Origin: Symbiodinium natans
Lineage: Eukaryota; Sar; Dinophyceae; Suessiales; Symbiodiniaceae
Length of the DNA stretch: 64,000 nucleotides
Direction: 5' to 3'
Assembly: GCA_905221605.1 (NCBI GenBank)
Contig: CAJNDS010002166.1
Coordinates: 186,001 to 250,000 of the forward strand
Shown here: positions 1-10,590 of the stretch, in pieces
How the letters are laid out: each line of letters starts with the position of its first letter
Position numbering within the stretch: position 1 is the first letter of the stretch
Notes under the pieces: generated by a model
The model's input: the letters and a program-made list of their open reading frames with translations, nothing else
What the model was told of the DNA's origin: nothing
Databases searched by the model: none
Position numbers and translations under genes: made by a program

Positions 1-270
1 GCATGCCGGGTGTCAACTACTAAAAAACCATGCGATGGTAACACCCCCCCCCCCCCCCCCACACACAGCACGCGGATTCCGAGCAGAAGAAGCATGTCTC
101 CGTCTTCAAACCCGGGATTACAGTCACCTGATTTGGGAATAGGCAGACAGAACGGTAACTTGATGTCAGTTCCTGAACAGCAAGCCAGACTTAGGTCGTG
201 CGCTGAAGGGTTGATGGTTGGGCAACCCTAAACCACTTTTCTTGAACCCAGGCTCTGAGCATCAGAACTC

Positions 271-352
271 TAAACCCTAAACCCTAAACCCTAAACCCTA
301 AACCCTAAACCCTATACCCTATACCCTAAACCCTAAACCCTAAACCCTAAAC
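271..352. repeat. CCCTAAA interstitial telomere-like array
   Basis: About eleven CCCTAAA units with two CCCTATA variants. It ends exactly at the proposed donor of the minus-strand exon 353-450. Confidence 0.9.
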
Positions 353-450
353 CCGAAGCCACCTGTCATACCCTTGGCCCCGGGCAACTTCATGGCAACT
401 GCCCGGCCGGCATCCACGGACGCAACAATCTGGGCAGGCTCCACCTTCGG
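353..450 (-). CDS. exon of unidentified gene (internal)
   Basis: Read on the minus strand the island is open as PKVEPAQIVASVDAG..., continuing to ...KGMTGGFG. The acceptor is AAAG|CCG; the donor is GG|GTTTAGGG, the first unit of the telomere-like array. It follows exons 676-738 and 787-855 in the same direction, all compatible with phase 0. The plus strand is also open, so the strand rests on context. I do not recognise the family. Confidence 0.45.
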
Positions 451-462
451 CTTTAATTTGGG

Positions 463-565
463 GGGGTTAGGGTTTAGGATTTAGGATTTAGGGTTTAGGG
501 CTTAGGGCTTAGGGTTTAGGGTTTAGGGTTTAGGGTTTAGGGGTTAGGGTTTGGGGTTTAGGGCG
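463..565. repeat. TTTAGGG interstitial telomere-like array
   Basis: TTTAGGG units with GATTTAG and GCTTAGG variants. It lies inside the intron upstream of exon 353-450 in minus-strand sense. Confidence 0.9.
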
Positions 566-675
566 CACAATGTGTTTGAAGTAGGGCCTCTTTATCACTA
601 GTTTCTCCAGAAACATACTGCAAATCCTAGCAAACTTCGGTGCAGCTCCCCAGGAGAGAAACATGTGAAAGGCAC

Positions 676-738
676 CTTGGTGGGGGCACGGCCCCCGTTC
701 CGGCCGACGGGAAGAAGCACATTTCTGCCCAAGAGCTC
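676..738 (-). CDS. exon of unidentified gene
   Basis: This is a 63-nt, phase-0 exon with a strong acceptor (CTGTTGCTGCAG|GAG) and donor (AAG|GTGCCT). It reads ELLGRNVLLPVGRNGG plus five residues. It joins in phase with the exons on either side (787-855 upstream, 353-450 downstream). No family is recognised. Confidence 0.5.
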
Positions 739-786
739 CTGCAGCAACAGCCACGAGACAAAGTGAACTGCGGCTCTTCACCGAAC

Positions 787-855
787 CGGCAGAGCTTTGC
801 CATAGCGCTCCACCAAAATCCTGAACATGCCTCGCATTTTGGAGCCCACCGAAAG
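787..855 (-). CDS. exon of unidentified gene
   Basis: This is a 69-nt, phase-0 exon after GTCCTTGCAG and before GTTCGG. It begins LSVGSKMRGMFRILVERYG and continues with four more residues. An alternative donor (GTGAAG, four bases downstream) exists but would break phase with the next exon. Product unknown. Confidence 0.5.
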
Positions 856-1046
856 CTGCAAGGACTTACATCCTCGCCCTGCTTGTCCCGGAGCTGAACC
901 CAACCTTATCGGAACTGGTTTATATCAAGCGCAAGGAGCCTTCACAGCAGGTTAAACCAAAGAAGCAGCTCCTTTGACATGCACGTGGCTGTGCAGAGGC
1001 GACGATGAGATCGGGAAGGCAATGCTCCCACCTGTCTTCGGGATTA

Positions 1047-1175
1047 CTTGGAAGTTCATGGACAGTTATCAGAAGAGTTATATGCACGGCAACCGTAGTT
1101 ATAACCGGCAACCGTAGTTATAACCTTTCTTCGGGCACTTGCCAGCCTACTTCTATCTAGCCATGAACCTCCAAG
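1047..1175. mobile_element. MITE-like element, CTTGGAGGTTCATGG family, copy 1
   Basis: The ends are inverted copies of CTTGG(A/G)(A/G)GTTCATGG. The interior is about 100 bp with a direct repeat of GGCAACCGTAGTTATAACC. Other copies lie at 16051, 28302, 29217 and 45470. Confidence 0.7.
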
Positions 1176-1720
1176 CGGGGCTCAAGGTTTCCGCGGCTAA
1201 GCTCTTCGGCGCCTGATTGCTATACGAAACGATAAACTCTTCACCCCTAATTTACAAGCTGAGGGTTTAGGGTTGCCAAGGCCAAATGTATGAAACTACT
1301 ATCTTCAACACTCTTCCTACGAGCCAACAGCAAGCCACAACCTCCATCCCCCTGCAAGGCCTCTTGCGGGCAGGAGTTGGTCAGAGCCTGAGGACTCCGT
1401 CGTGGCTCCGACGGCTCGCGGCGGACGCTCTTAGCCTGCACTCGGCTTCTATAAGCCCTTCGGGCTTAGGAGGGTTTCACAGTCTGAGTTTAGGGTTCAT
1501 CGCCTCCTAAAGGTTTAGGGTTGTGATCTCGAGGGAGTTGCACATGCGCAGAAACACAATCTGTCGTGATTCGCAGTCTCAACAGCCCAATGCATTCACA
1601 ACATGTCATGTGCCCAGTCGAAACATCCAAACACCCCCAAACCCTAATTCCCCAAACCCCCAAACCCATTTGAACTCTTTTGAACCCGCTACTGAGCTCC
1701 AAGCCTAAAACCCTCAACCC
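1176..1720. other. no assigned gene
   Basis: This stretch holds short G-type repeat traces near 1261 and 1490. A GC-rich block at 1285-1460 is open on both strands, with a possible minus-strand exon reading AKSVRREPSEPRRSPQ. I cannot choose a strand. Confidence 0.4.
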
Positions 1721-1965
1721 TTTTCGAACTCTAAACCCTAAACCCTGCACCCCTGAAACCCAAAACCCTAAAACCCTAAAACCCTAAACCCCTGAAACCC
1801 AAAACCCTAAAACCCTAAACCCCTAAAACCCTAAACCCTAAAACCCTAACACCCTAAAACCCTAAAACCTAAACCCTAAAACCCTAAACCCCTAAAACCC
1901 TAAAGCCCTACAACCCAAAAACCCAAAAACCCTAAAACCCTGAAATCCTAAAACCCTAAACCGCC
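1721..1965. repeat. degenerate CCCTAAA/CCCTAAAA array
   Basis: Mixed 7-mer and 8-mer units (CCCTAAA, CCCTAAAA, CCCCTAAA) with several substitutions. It is the most degenerate long array in this part of the window. Confidence 0.85.
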
Positions 1966-1969
1966 GCAC

Positions 1970-2066
1970 CTTGACTCCCGGGAGCGTGACTCGGCTGCCA
2001 GGGGCATACATTGGGCCTTGGGCGCCGATGCGCGGGCACAGGAAGCCTTGTTCTGAGAGCCGAAAG
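1970..2066 (-). CDS. exon-like island, strand uncertain
   Basis: The minus strand reads FRLSEQGFLCPRIGAQ, then GPMYAPGSRVTLPGVK, with borders CTGCAG|CTTTCGG and GTCAAG|GTGCGG. The plus strand is also open through to a good donor CCCAG|GTTTAGG. I prefer minus on composition. No family is recognised. Confidence 0.4.
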
Positions 2067-2117
2067 CTGCAGTGTAGGCTTCTGCTGCATGATCTGCGTA
2101 GAGCTGCACGCGACCCA

Positions 2118-2222
2118 GGTTTAGGGTTTAGGTTTAGGGTTTAGGGTTTAGGGTTTAGGGTTTAGGGTTTAGGGTTTAGGGTTTAGGGTTTAGGGTTTAG
2201 GGTTTAGGGTTAGGGTTTAGGG
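2118..2222. repeat. TTTAGGG array
   Basis: About fifteen near-perfect TTTAGGG units with one 6-mer TTAGGG unit. Confidence 0.95.
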
Positions 2223-2229
2223 CCCTAAG

Positions 2230-2295
2230 CCGATGCGAGGCCATGTCGGCATTCTGAAGGCCATACTACCAGGGTTCGCCCCTCTCGTGGCGCTG
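2230..2295 (+). CDS. exon of unidentified gene
   Basis: A 66-nt island reads PMRGHVGILKAILPGFAPLV-AL on the plus strand, from acceptor CTAAG to donor GTTTAGGG. The donor is the first unit of the following telomere-like array. One minus frame is also open. The hydrophobic pattern suggests a helix. Confidence 0.45.
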
Positions 2296-2351
2296 GTTTA
2301 GGGTTTAGGGTTTAGGGTTTAGGGTTTTTTTTTTAGGGTTTAGGGTTTAGG
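2296..2351. repeat. TTTAGGG array interrupted by a T8 tract
   Basis: Two short runs of TTTAGGG flank a homopolymer T run. Confidence 0.85.
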
Positions 2352-3780
2352 CATGGGGACCACAAATCAGGCACCCTAACCGTAACAAGAGGGGAATCAG
2401 GGTACTACTAGTGCTGGATATCCTGGCTTAGGGCCTGAACACGATCATGTGAGGGTGCTTCTTAGACACCGCAAGAAGCTGGTCAAGAAACATGGGCCCT
2501 TAAACTGCTCTTCTTCCTCTGCCTAGACCCTCTGAAGTCAGACTAGTCCTGCCTCCTTGAAGTCTGTAAGCAGCTTGTTCGTCTCTGCACGCAGGTCCTC
2601 CACTGCTTGTAGGCACCATCTGAAAAGGATATTGGGGTCTGCGTTGGCACAGGGCTCATGACCAACTGTGGTGCGCTTGAAGTGTAGCCGCCGTACTTCG
2701 GACGGCCTCTGTGGCCACGTAGAAGGAGATGGCAGTGCCTGGCATGGTCATCTATGGCAGCAATGGCTGGAAATGGCTAGCAAAGGTCAGTCCATCATCT
2801 GCATGGTTTGGGATGTTCCCCCTTATACTGACAGTCCTCAAAATCGGGATGATAGTACCCCCTATTCTAATCCCAATTAAGGACTGGACTGTAGGAACAT
2901 CCCAGATTGCTCCCTTCAAGCATGCCGGCCGTTCAGTCAGGCCTTGGGAGTGGCAGTGAAGGCTACAGGTGTAAAGCCCTACACCACGATGGGCCGATGG
3001 GACTCTAAGGGCCTTGGGCACGAGTGTCTTAAGATATCCCGGTCAGGGCCTGGGAGTCTGGGGCAATCACGGGGGGAGGGTGAAGCCTGACAAACTGTGC
3101 GCCCTTCGATGCGTGACAGCACGCCCGTCTTCTTCGAATCTTTCGGAGATCCCTCTCTGAGCGACCAGCGGTGCACGCCATTGCTGCCTCCATACGGTTG
3201 TGTAGGCTGTGTAGGATGCAAGAACTCAGCGTGCACTTGAATTCAGAAGCACCCAATGCCCCTAAGCAACATGTTCGGGTCTGCAGCGCACGCAGAGAGA
3301 CAACCAAGCCAACCAAGAGAGACCCTCCACCTACCCGTTAAAGCCATCTCCCTCGCAGAAAGGCGGCCTTATCGAGGACAGCGTCGCGGCTAGCCGCATG
3401 AGGTCCTCGTCGTCCCAGACCTGCCAGTGACAGTGAGCTCCCGCAGCACGGAGCATGGGGCGTTCCAAGGGGACGCAGTTCTCCTACTTCAAAAGAACTC
3501 CTCTTAAGCTCTATAGTGTAAGCCTGTCGAGATGAAAGCCCCCTTAAGATTTCAGAGCCTCCCAAACTCTTACCCACTCACCTGCGCTGCCTCAGCTCTA
3601 AACACTGCAAACCCCAAACCCAATCAAGCCCCAACCATCTCAGCCTATAAATCCTCAACCAACCTTATAAAGCCCTCGTTTCTCCTCTTTTTGAACCTGA
3701 CCTGCGCTATGCAAGGGCAGAACTCACTCTTAGGCAGCCTTTTGAAGGCAGCAAAAACTCGAAGCCCTCAGAAACCCCTC
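2352..3780. other. gene-poor stretch with weak ORFs
   Basis: Several overlapping open frames exist on both strands (2668-3577), but none has recognisable protein features or a clear exon structure. Confidence 0.35.
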
Positions 3781-3864
3781 AAACCCACAACCCTAAACCC
3801 TAAACTACCCTAAGCCTTTTTTTCCAAGAGACTTCGCCCGCCTCGATGAAATCTGTCAACCCCA

Positions 3865-3937
3865 AACCCTAAACCCTAAACCCTAAACCCTAACCCCTAA
3901 ACCCTAACCCTTAACCCTAAACCCTAAACCCTAAACC
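3865..3937. repeat. CCCTAAA array
   Basis: CCCTAAA units with a CCCCTAA variant, preceded by a smaller group near 3790-3815. Confidence 0.9.
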
Positions 3938-3946
3938 CCCTTTCAA

Positions 3947-4022
3947 GGCCTGCGCCAGGATCAGCGCTGAGAGGTGGGGACGAAAGGAGGCCGCGGCTTT
4001 GGCCTCGCCGGAGGCCTCGGTA
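3947..4022. CDS. exon-like island between opposed arrays, strand ambiguous
   Basis: This is a GC-rich island with a CCCTAAA array on its left and a TTTAGGG array on its right. Plus strand: ACARISAERWGRKEAAALAS, acceptor TTTCAAG. Minus strand: EASGEAKAAASFRPHLSALI, donor G|GTTTAGGG. Both look protein-like. Confidence 0.35.
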
Positions 4023-4023
4023 T

Positions 4024-4230
4024 CGGGTTTAGGGTTTAGGGTTTAGGGTTTAGGGTTAGGGTTTAGGGTTTAGGGTTTAGGGTTTAGGGTTTAGGGTTTA
4101 GGGTTTAGGGTTTAGGGTTTAGGGTTTAGGGTTTAGTTTTTAGGGTTTAGGGTTTAGGGTTTAGGGTTTAGGGTTTAGGGTTTAGGGTTTAGGGTTTAGG
4201 GTTTAGGGTTTAGGGTTTAGGGTTTAGGGT
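4024..4230. repeat. long TTTAGGG array
   Basis: About 29 units, nearly perfect, with one TTTTTAGGG unit. One of the longest arrays in the window. Confidence 0.97.
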
Positions 4231-5138
4231 TTTTTTTTTGCCACCCGCTTAGCTGACCTCTCGGACACTCTGCAGGGAATTGGCGGTTGAAGTACGGGTT
4301 TGTCCAGGAGTTGCCATCTAGGTTGAGCTCAAGTCAACAAGCCCTCACTGTTAAGGGTTTACAAAAGAAGCCATCAACGCAACCAGCCATCTAGTCAACC
4401 TCGTTGCAACTCCCTCGAAATTGTGCAAGATCAATACCTCGAAATTGTGCAAGATCAAATTGTCCTCGCCGACTCCCCGGAAATCCCATCTCCAACACAA
4501 CCAAAGGGGGAAAGGCGCTAAGAAAAGCTACAACACAGGTTACACCCAAACAACCACATCTCATCCGGGAGTCCATGAAGTGATCAAGGGCTGCAGCTGG
4601 GAGGCAACCAGGCTCTAGCATGGTAATAGGTTCACTACCCGCATTGAGCTCTTGTACAGGAGCTGCTCCCCAGCATCCACGCAGCGACTACACACCAATC
4701 ATCAGAGTGGCCATGACAGGTTAGTCGCACATGCACACAAAGACATATCACAACCCAAGCATCCACATGTCCACTCCATGGTTTCACAAAGAAAACGCGT
4801 AAAATGTCAGGACAGGGCAGGTCTTCAAGACTCGTCCCCAGTTCGTCGTCGTGCTCGATCAGTATATGATGTCAAGATTCCCGGGCCCTACTGCATCAAC
4901 CCAACAACCACAACTATCCAACAGATGTGACACCACACAACCGCAACAAGCCAGACCACATAGATCCAAACGCTACAAACTCAAAGTCCAGGAAGCTTGA
5001 CAATCGAGCGGGTCCTCTCTACTCTTACCTTCTGTAACACATCAAATCCACCAGAACAACTACCCACATAAGTATAAGAACACGAGTGGCAACAGCAAAG
5101 TATCACTGCATTATAGGGCTTCCCAATCTCCAAGCATA
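4231..5138. other. no assigned gene; contains a 21-bp direct repeat
   Basis: CTCGAAATTGTGCAAGATCAA occurs at 4412 and again at 4438. A plus-strand ORF at 4652-4930 has no recognisable feature. Confidence 0.4.
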
Positions 5139-5190
5139 GGGTTTAGGGTTTAGGGTTTAGGGTCTAGGGTCTAGGGTCTAGGGTTTAGGG
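5139..5190. repeat. TTTAGGG/TCTAGGG array abutting the foldback element
   Basis: The array ends GTTTAGGG directly against the element terminus TACTAATG at 5191. Confidence 0.9.
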
Positions 5191-6510
5191 TACTAATGTC
5201 AACGAGGTTTCCTGGGGTTAGGGGTCGGGTCCTGTATCTTGCACACGGCCTGAACTCGACACACAACGGCTATACCTGCGAGAAGTGGACACAGAGTCAA
5301 CGAAATGGAGCGTCATGACACCAGTCAGCATTCGGACAACTAATCTGAGCTCAGATGTGGCTATCTCGCATCTCGTAGCGACAACCCTGCCCTGGTCGAA
5401 AATCGAGAACAGCCCTGCCACTGACAATTCACACAGCAAGGCATCACCCTCCAATGCCACTGCGGATGTACATCGAACTGACACCAGCCTATCTTGGCAC
5501 AATTTCTATTCCACCGAGCAGCCTTGATCGCCCTTGCAACTCCCCCAAACATCCACCTTCCCCCGCCCCCCCCCCAACAAGAAGGGTCTCCTTCGTCCTG
5601 CGATAAAACATGTTGCATCGAAGAAACCGCAGGGGGGAGATGCGCGTGGCGGGATTCATTATGTGATCCTCCAGAGCCACTTCGCACATGCAGCACGGAT
5701 CTCTTGCGCAAGATTTAGGATGCTGACCACCAAAAAATTGTGGAAGGACAGCAAATGTGCCCGCCCCTTGGCAACGCTGCCTTATGCTGCCTTTGCGGCG
5801 CAGGGAATTCGCAACATCATGATTCCGGATATCTTGAGCAAGATTTACGTACATATAGGCGTGGCACGTCTAGGAATCTGGATGTGATAGATACGTAATT
5901 GGACGTAGTTCCATGAATCCCCTATTCAAAAACTCATTCTCCATTATTGAATTTCCAATCATCCCAAAGTCCTGTCTTAAAACTATTAAATGATTAATGG
6001 CATGGTCGTTGCGCTCTCAAAAGTGCTTGTCACGCAACTACCAGTATATCATATAGTTTTCAACACCAAAGTGGGACATGATCATTGATAAGGCCCTCTA
6101 TATGAGTCCGAAGGGAAGAGATAGCATTGTTCTTGCTGATGACGCATGAAAAACCGCTTCATGCAGCCCCCCAACGCATCGGGCAATATGCCGCAGAAAA
6201 TGTCTTCATGTCATTCTTAAAAACAGGTTCCAGTACCTAAGATTGCACAATGTAGTATGAGTGGCATGACGGCACCGATATAAGGCAACCCTCATGCCGA
6301 GTGAAACCCTCCTGATATGATTTGCAGATTCCTCTTCAATTTAATGGCGCCTTGCCAGATTTCAGGGGTTGGGGTTCAGGGTTTAGCGAGGCCCTGAATG
6401 GTATGTTTTTGTTTTTGCCTTTCGTTGTCGAGGTCATACAGCATAAGGCCTGCCAGGTACAAGATGGCGCATAAGCCTGTTATGAGTGAGAGGATGGCAA
6501 CAAGCTGTAG

Positions 6511-6996
6511 TTATGGGACGTAAAAATTGTGTAGTTGCGCAACTGGGGCGCTCAGCCTGTACTGTTCTCCTTGGGTCGAAAGCATTGCAATCCTCAAATC
6601 GCCCCAAGTCTTTGTGTCAAGGCAAGCTCGTATTGATCGTCGCGACTGCAAATACTTTCCTGGATAAGTGGAAGAATAATTACATGAATGTCCTTCGCAA
6701 GGGTAGTTCGTGATCCCTGGCAAAATCCAGAGCATTGCAAACCCCTTTTCAAGACGCCTTATGCTCTCTGCTTGAGGTAACCCAGACACCCTCGCACAAA
6801 CAATGTGCGATCTGGTCCCAATAAATGGGAAAGTCCAAATCCTCAAAGCAGTCTCTCGCATGGCGACAAACAAAGAGAAGCTTCTTGAAATCAACTCGCA
6901 GAGCGCTTTTGTTACACTCCCGAAGCCAGTCGCACGGAATCCAGTAACACTCACGTTGGAAAAACTGATGTAGCTTGTCTTGCCAACCACTTGCAT
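6511..6996 (-). CDS. ORF in left arm of foldback element
   Basis: 161 codons. Its N-terminal part aligns with the right-arm ORF at 7870-8649 (shared strings FSNVSV, GFRATGFGSV, FPFIGTRSHIVCARVSG). The similarity follows from the DNA inverted repeat. No domain is recognised; it may be non-coding. Confidence 0.25.
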   Translation of the reverse strand: MQVVGKTSYISFSNVSVTGFRATGFGSVTKALCELISRSFSLFVAMRETALRIWTFPFIGTRSHIVCARVSGLPQAESIRRLEKGFAMLWILPGITNYPCEGHSCNYSSTYPGKYLQSRRSIRACLDTKTWGDLRIAMLSTQGEQYRLSAPVAQLHNFYVP

Positions 6997-7338
6997 TCCC
7001 TAAACCTTATCTTGTTCTGTACTTTTTTCGACAACTCCAACGCTCCATTCTTGAACCGGGGGAATTCGTGAATAGACAGGGGCTGGAAACCTGGAATTCC
7101 GGAACTGCAGCTTTCCATTTCTTCGCGGCTTCTCGGTCCAGAATTCAATTTTCCAGAGTTCCGGACTTCTAGAAGTCTGGCAAATTTGCAAATCTGGCAT
7201 TCTGGATTTCTTGGAGAAGGAAGACATGGACTTCTGTAACTTGAGAACACTCAAACTCAAGAAATGGCCGGGTGTTGATGTTTGGAGTTGTGATCTACAA
7301 GCTGCTGGGAAACTTCGGTTTCTGCATGCAAAGCCTCA

Positions 7339-7480
7339 GTTCGTATCATAGTTCGTATCATGGTTCGTATCATGAAAAAGCAGTTCGTATCATGTTCGTA
7401 CTATACAGGTCGTGAAGTTCGTATCATATGATACGAACTTTTTTCGCTGGTCGTGTGGTTCGTATCATATGATACGAACT
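7339..7480. repeat. cluster of TTCGTATCAT repeats with two perfect palindromes
   Basis: AAGTTCGTATCAT plus its reverse complement forms a 26-bp perfect palindrome at 7415-7440. GTTCGTATCAT and its complement form a 22-bp palindrome at 7458-7479. At least four further direct copies of TTCGTATCAT (or TTCGTA) lie at 7339-7400. The cluster sits on the midpoint of the foldback element (7405). Confidence 0.9.
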
Positions 7481-7869
7481 TTCTTTCGCGGGACGAAGCA
7501 TGATATGAACTAGCCCGCGCACTTTTCTCAAGTAAGCACCGTGCCCAAACACAGGAGCGCAGGCTGGTTCCTAACATTATGGTCCAATTATGGTAGCACG
7601 ATTGACCCAGCAACGCAGACAGATTGCTGGCGCACGTGGTCATAACTCAGCCACATGTAGTAAAAAAAGGCTGTGCTTTCTGGCTTTATCATGGCTCGCC
7701 TAGTGAAGAATGCTCATTTTGAAGTTTAGCATGCATATCAGAATATGACGACGCAAATTCCAGAATTCCAAACGTTTAACATTCGGCCATTTCTTGGAGT
7801 GCAAAGTTCCATGGTTCCAGAACTCCATGTCTTCGTTCTCCAAGAATCCGGAATGCCAGACTCGCAATT

Positions 7870-8649
7870 TTGCCAGAGTTCCAGAAGTCTGTAACCCTGG
7901 TAAATTCAATTCCCCAATTCCCCTGGTTCAAGTATGGGGTGTTGGAATTGTCGAATAAGTTACAGAGCAAGGGAAGGTTTAGGGAAATACAAGTGGTTGG
8001 CATGACAAGCTACATCAGTTTTTCCAACGTGAGTGTTCCTGGATTCCGAGCGACTGGCTTCGGGAGTGTAGCAAAGGCTGTATCATTGGTGCTCTGTGAG
8101 TTGATTTCAAGAAGCTTCTCTTTGTTTGTCGCCGTGCGAGAGACTGCTTTGAGGATTTGGACTTTCCCATTTATTGGGACCAGATCGCACATTGTTTGTG
8201 CGAGGGTGTCTGGGCTACTTCAAGTAGAGAGCATCTTAAAAGGGTTTTGCACTGCTCTGGATTTGCCACAACACTACCCTTGCGAAGGTTACTCATGTCT
8301 TCTTCCACTTATTCAGGAGAGTATGGACTGCATTGAACAATACGTTCAGGAGTACGCTAGAAGTTGTCGTCAGGCACACATACGAACTATGTTGCTGACT
8401 AGCAAGTGCGCCATTCGATTGAATCGTAATATGCAAATCAGATCAGGAGCGTTGCGTGAGGGTTGTCGTGTGTGGGTAGAGGCTTACAATACTGGGAGGA
8501 CACTTGGGTTACGATATTATGTCATGAGAAATAAGTTATCGGTGATGACGTGCCACTCATACTACGTTGTGCTGGAATGGAACCTTTTCAAGAAGGACAT
8601 GAAGACAGTTTCTGTGACATATTGGCCGATGCATTGTGGAGCTGTGTGA
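7870..8649 (+). CDS. largest ORF in right arm of foldback element
   Basis: 259 codons with no recognised domain. The N-terminal 120 residues mirror the left-arm ORF; the C-terminal part (SCRQAHIRTMLLTSKCAIRL...) is interrupted in the left arm. It could be the relic of an element-encoded protein or a chance ORF. No DDE or rolling-circle motif is visible. Confidence 0.3.
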   Translation: MPEFQKSVTLVNSIPQFPWFKYGVLELSNKLQSKGRFREIQVVGMTSYISFSNVSVPGFRATGFGSVAKAVSLVLCELISRSFSLFVAVRETALRIWTFPFIGTRSHIVCARVSGLLQVESILKGFCTALDLPQHYPCEGYSCLLPLIQESMDCIEQYVQEYARSCRQAHIRTMLLTSKCAIRLNRNMQIRSGALREGCRVWVEAYNTGRTLGLRYYVMRNKLSVMTCHSYYVVLEWNLFKKDMKTVSVTYWPMHCGAV

Positions 8650-9619
8650 AGCGGGGTTTTCATTGAGGTCACGGTGAGGATTGTTTGCGTGCGTTGATGC
8701 GTCATCAGCAAGAACAATGCCATCTCTTCCCTTCGGATTGATATAGAGGGCCTTATCAATGATCATGTCCCACTTTGGCGGCAGGCCCGAGAGCGCCGTG
8801 AACACACGCCAGTGTGTGTGACTGCTTTGGATGCATTGAGAACTATGATATGATATACTTGTAGTTACGTGACAAGCACTTTTGAGAGCGCAACGCCCCC
8901 AAAAGGTCGACCATGCCATTGACCATTCCACCTTCCGCAAAGCTGGCACTTAGGACGTTCAGAGGGGAAACGGTTTGAGGACAGGAATTTGGGATGATTG
9001 GAAAATTCAATACGTCTAACTACGTATCTATCCCCTCCAACTTCCTAGACGTGCCACGCATATATGTACGTAAAACCTTGCTCAACAGATACGGAATCGT
9101 GGTGTTGCGAATTCCCCCGCGGCGCAAAGGCAGCATAAGGCAGCGTTGCCAAGGGCGCATTTGCTGTCCTTCCACAATACCTCCTCGCCAGCGTCCTAAA
9201 GCTTACGCAAGAAATCCGCGTCGCGTGCGCGAAGTGGCTCTGGAGGATCACATATATAATGAATCCCGCCACGTGCATCTCCCCCCTGCGGATTCTCCGA
9301 CGCAACATGTTTTGTCGCAGGGCTTGCCTCAGTTCGATGCACAACCGCAGTGGCATTGGAGGGTGATGCAAGGCTGTGGGTGTTGTCAGTGGCAGGGCTG
9401 TTTTCGATTTTCGACCAGGGCAGGGTTTTCGCTACGAGATGCGAGATAGCCACATCTGAGCTCAGATTAGTTGTCCGAATTCTGACTGGTGTCATGACGC
9501 TCCGTTTCGTTGACTCTATGTCCACTTCTCGCAGGTAGAGTCGGTGTGTGTCGAGTTCAGGCTGTGTGCAAGATACAGGACCCCACCCGTAACCCCAGGA
9601 AACCTCGTTGACATTAGTA

Positions 9620-9713
9620 GTTTAGGGTTTAGGGTTTAGGGTTTAGGATTTAGGATTTAGGATTTAGGGTTTAGGGTTTAGGGTTTAGGATTTAGGGTTT
9701 AGGGTTTAGGGTT
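9620..9713. repeat. TTTAGGG array with GATTTAG variants
   Basis: It begins directly at the right end of the foldback element. Confidence 0.9.
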
Positions 9714-10149
9714 TTCACTCCGCAGGGATCCCAGGCACGACTATCACGAAGAAAAACCGACAGCTGCGCTATGCGAGGTATCTCTCTCGCCCATCATTGA
9801 AATCGGGGCTCATTTGCAGGGGCATGCGCCCTTCGAGAACAGCAAGAAGGCCAACAAGACCCATAACTGTCGAAACAACAAACCTCTCCTTGCATTCCCC
9901 CACTGTTTTGTGGGGTTGAGGGGTTAGGGTTTAGCTCTTTGCCAGGTTGAGGGTTTTTGTTTGCCACCCGTCTAGACTCTGACTACGGGGTGGCAGCCCA
10001 GGAGGAGAAAGTCTTCGCTTGCAGAACGCCGAAGATTATAGGACGTTGGGTTTAGGGTCTATAGGGTGGGCTTTGTGGACGTTTCGAGGTTTCGGGATTG
10101 CAGGGCTTTGAACCCTAAACCCTAAACCCCAAGCCCCTAAAACCAAAAC
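9714..10149. other. no assigned gene
   Basis: This stretch holds isolated repeat fragments and no clear exon. Confidence 0.4.
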
Positions 10150-10247
10150 CAGCGGCTTCGGACTCAAGCGGCGGCTTTTGGCGAGCTGCAGCAAGTTGAA
10201 GCGTTCGAGGGTGGCCCGCAGGCCGGCGTTCTCTGGGGAAATGTGGG
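10150..10247 (-). CDS. exon, probable helical segment
   Basis: The minus strand reads AHISPENAGLRATLERFNLL, then QLAKSRRLSPKPL, between acceptor CTGAAG and donor CTG|GTTTTG. The leucine spacing suggests an amphipathic helix. The plus strand is open but less protein-like. Family unknown. Confidence 0.5.
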
Positions 10248-10473
10248 CTTCAGAGCGCGGGTGGCTTCAGGGCCCCACCCTAAACCCTATACCCCAAACC
10301 CTGAACCCTTTTTGCTTGAACCCTAAACCCCAAACGGGGGCTTTGTGTCCTCAGCCGCAAGCCCTGGGTTGCCGGCCTGGGCGTCCCAGTGCTCCTGGGC
10401 CACGCACTGCTGCCTGGCATGTCAATTCTGCAACCGCGCCGTTTTGGGGGTTTAGGGTTTCGGGTTTGGGTTA

Positions 10474-10590
10474 TAGGTTTTAGGTTTAGGGTTTAGGGTT
10501 TAGGGTTTAGGGTTTAGGGTTTAGGGTTTAGGGTTTAGGGTTTAGGGTTTAGGGTTTAGGGTTTAGGGTTTAGGGTTTAGGGTTTAGGGT
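10474..10590. repeat. TTTAGGG array
   Basis: About sixteen uninterrupted TTTAGGG units. Confidence 0.95.

Larger units (their letters stand above)
5191..9619. mobile_element. 4.4-kb foldback (long inverted-repeat) element
   Basis: The left end TACTAATGTCAACGAGG is the reverse complement of the right end. Inverted similarity runs inward for about 2 kb per arm. For example, 5191-5480 matches 9330-9619 at roughly 90 percent or better by eye, and 6780-7000 matches 7970-8220. The left arm carries about 100 bp (near 5480-5590) absent from the right. GTTTAGGG lies immediately outside both ends, which could be an 8-bp target duplication or just repeat phase. No transposase is recognised. Confidence 0.85.

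Noticed and set aside
1-355. True chromosome end (telomere) at the left edge
   Set aside because: The array at 271-352 is short, degenerate and internal, and equal arrays occur throughout the window in both orientations, so it is interstitial.
7870-8649. 259-codon ORF as a transposase of the foldback element
   Set aside because: No DDE, RVE, HUH or other transposase motif is visible, and its first part is explained by the inverted-repeat arms. Kept only as a weak ORF.
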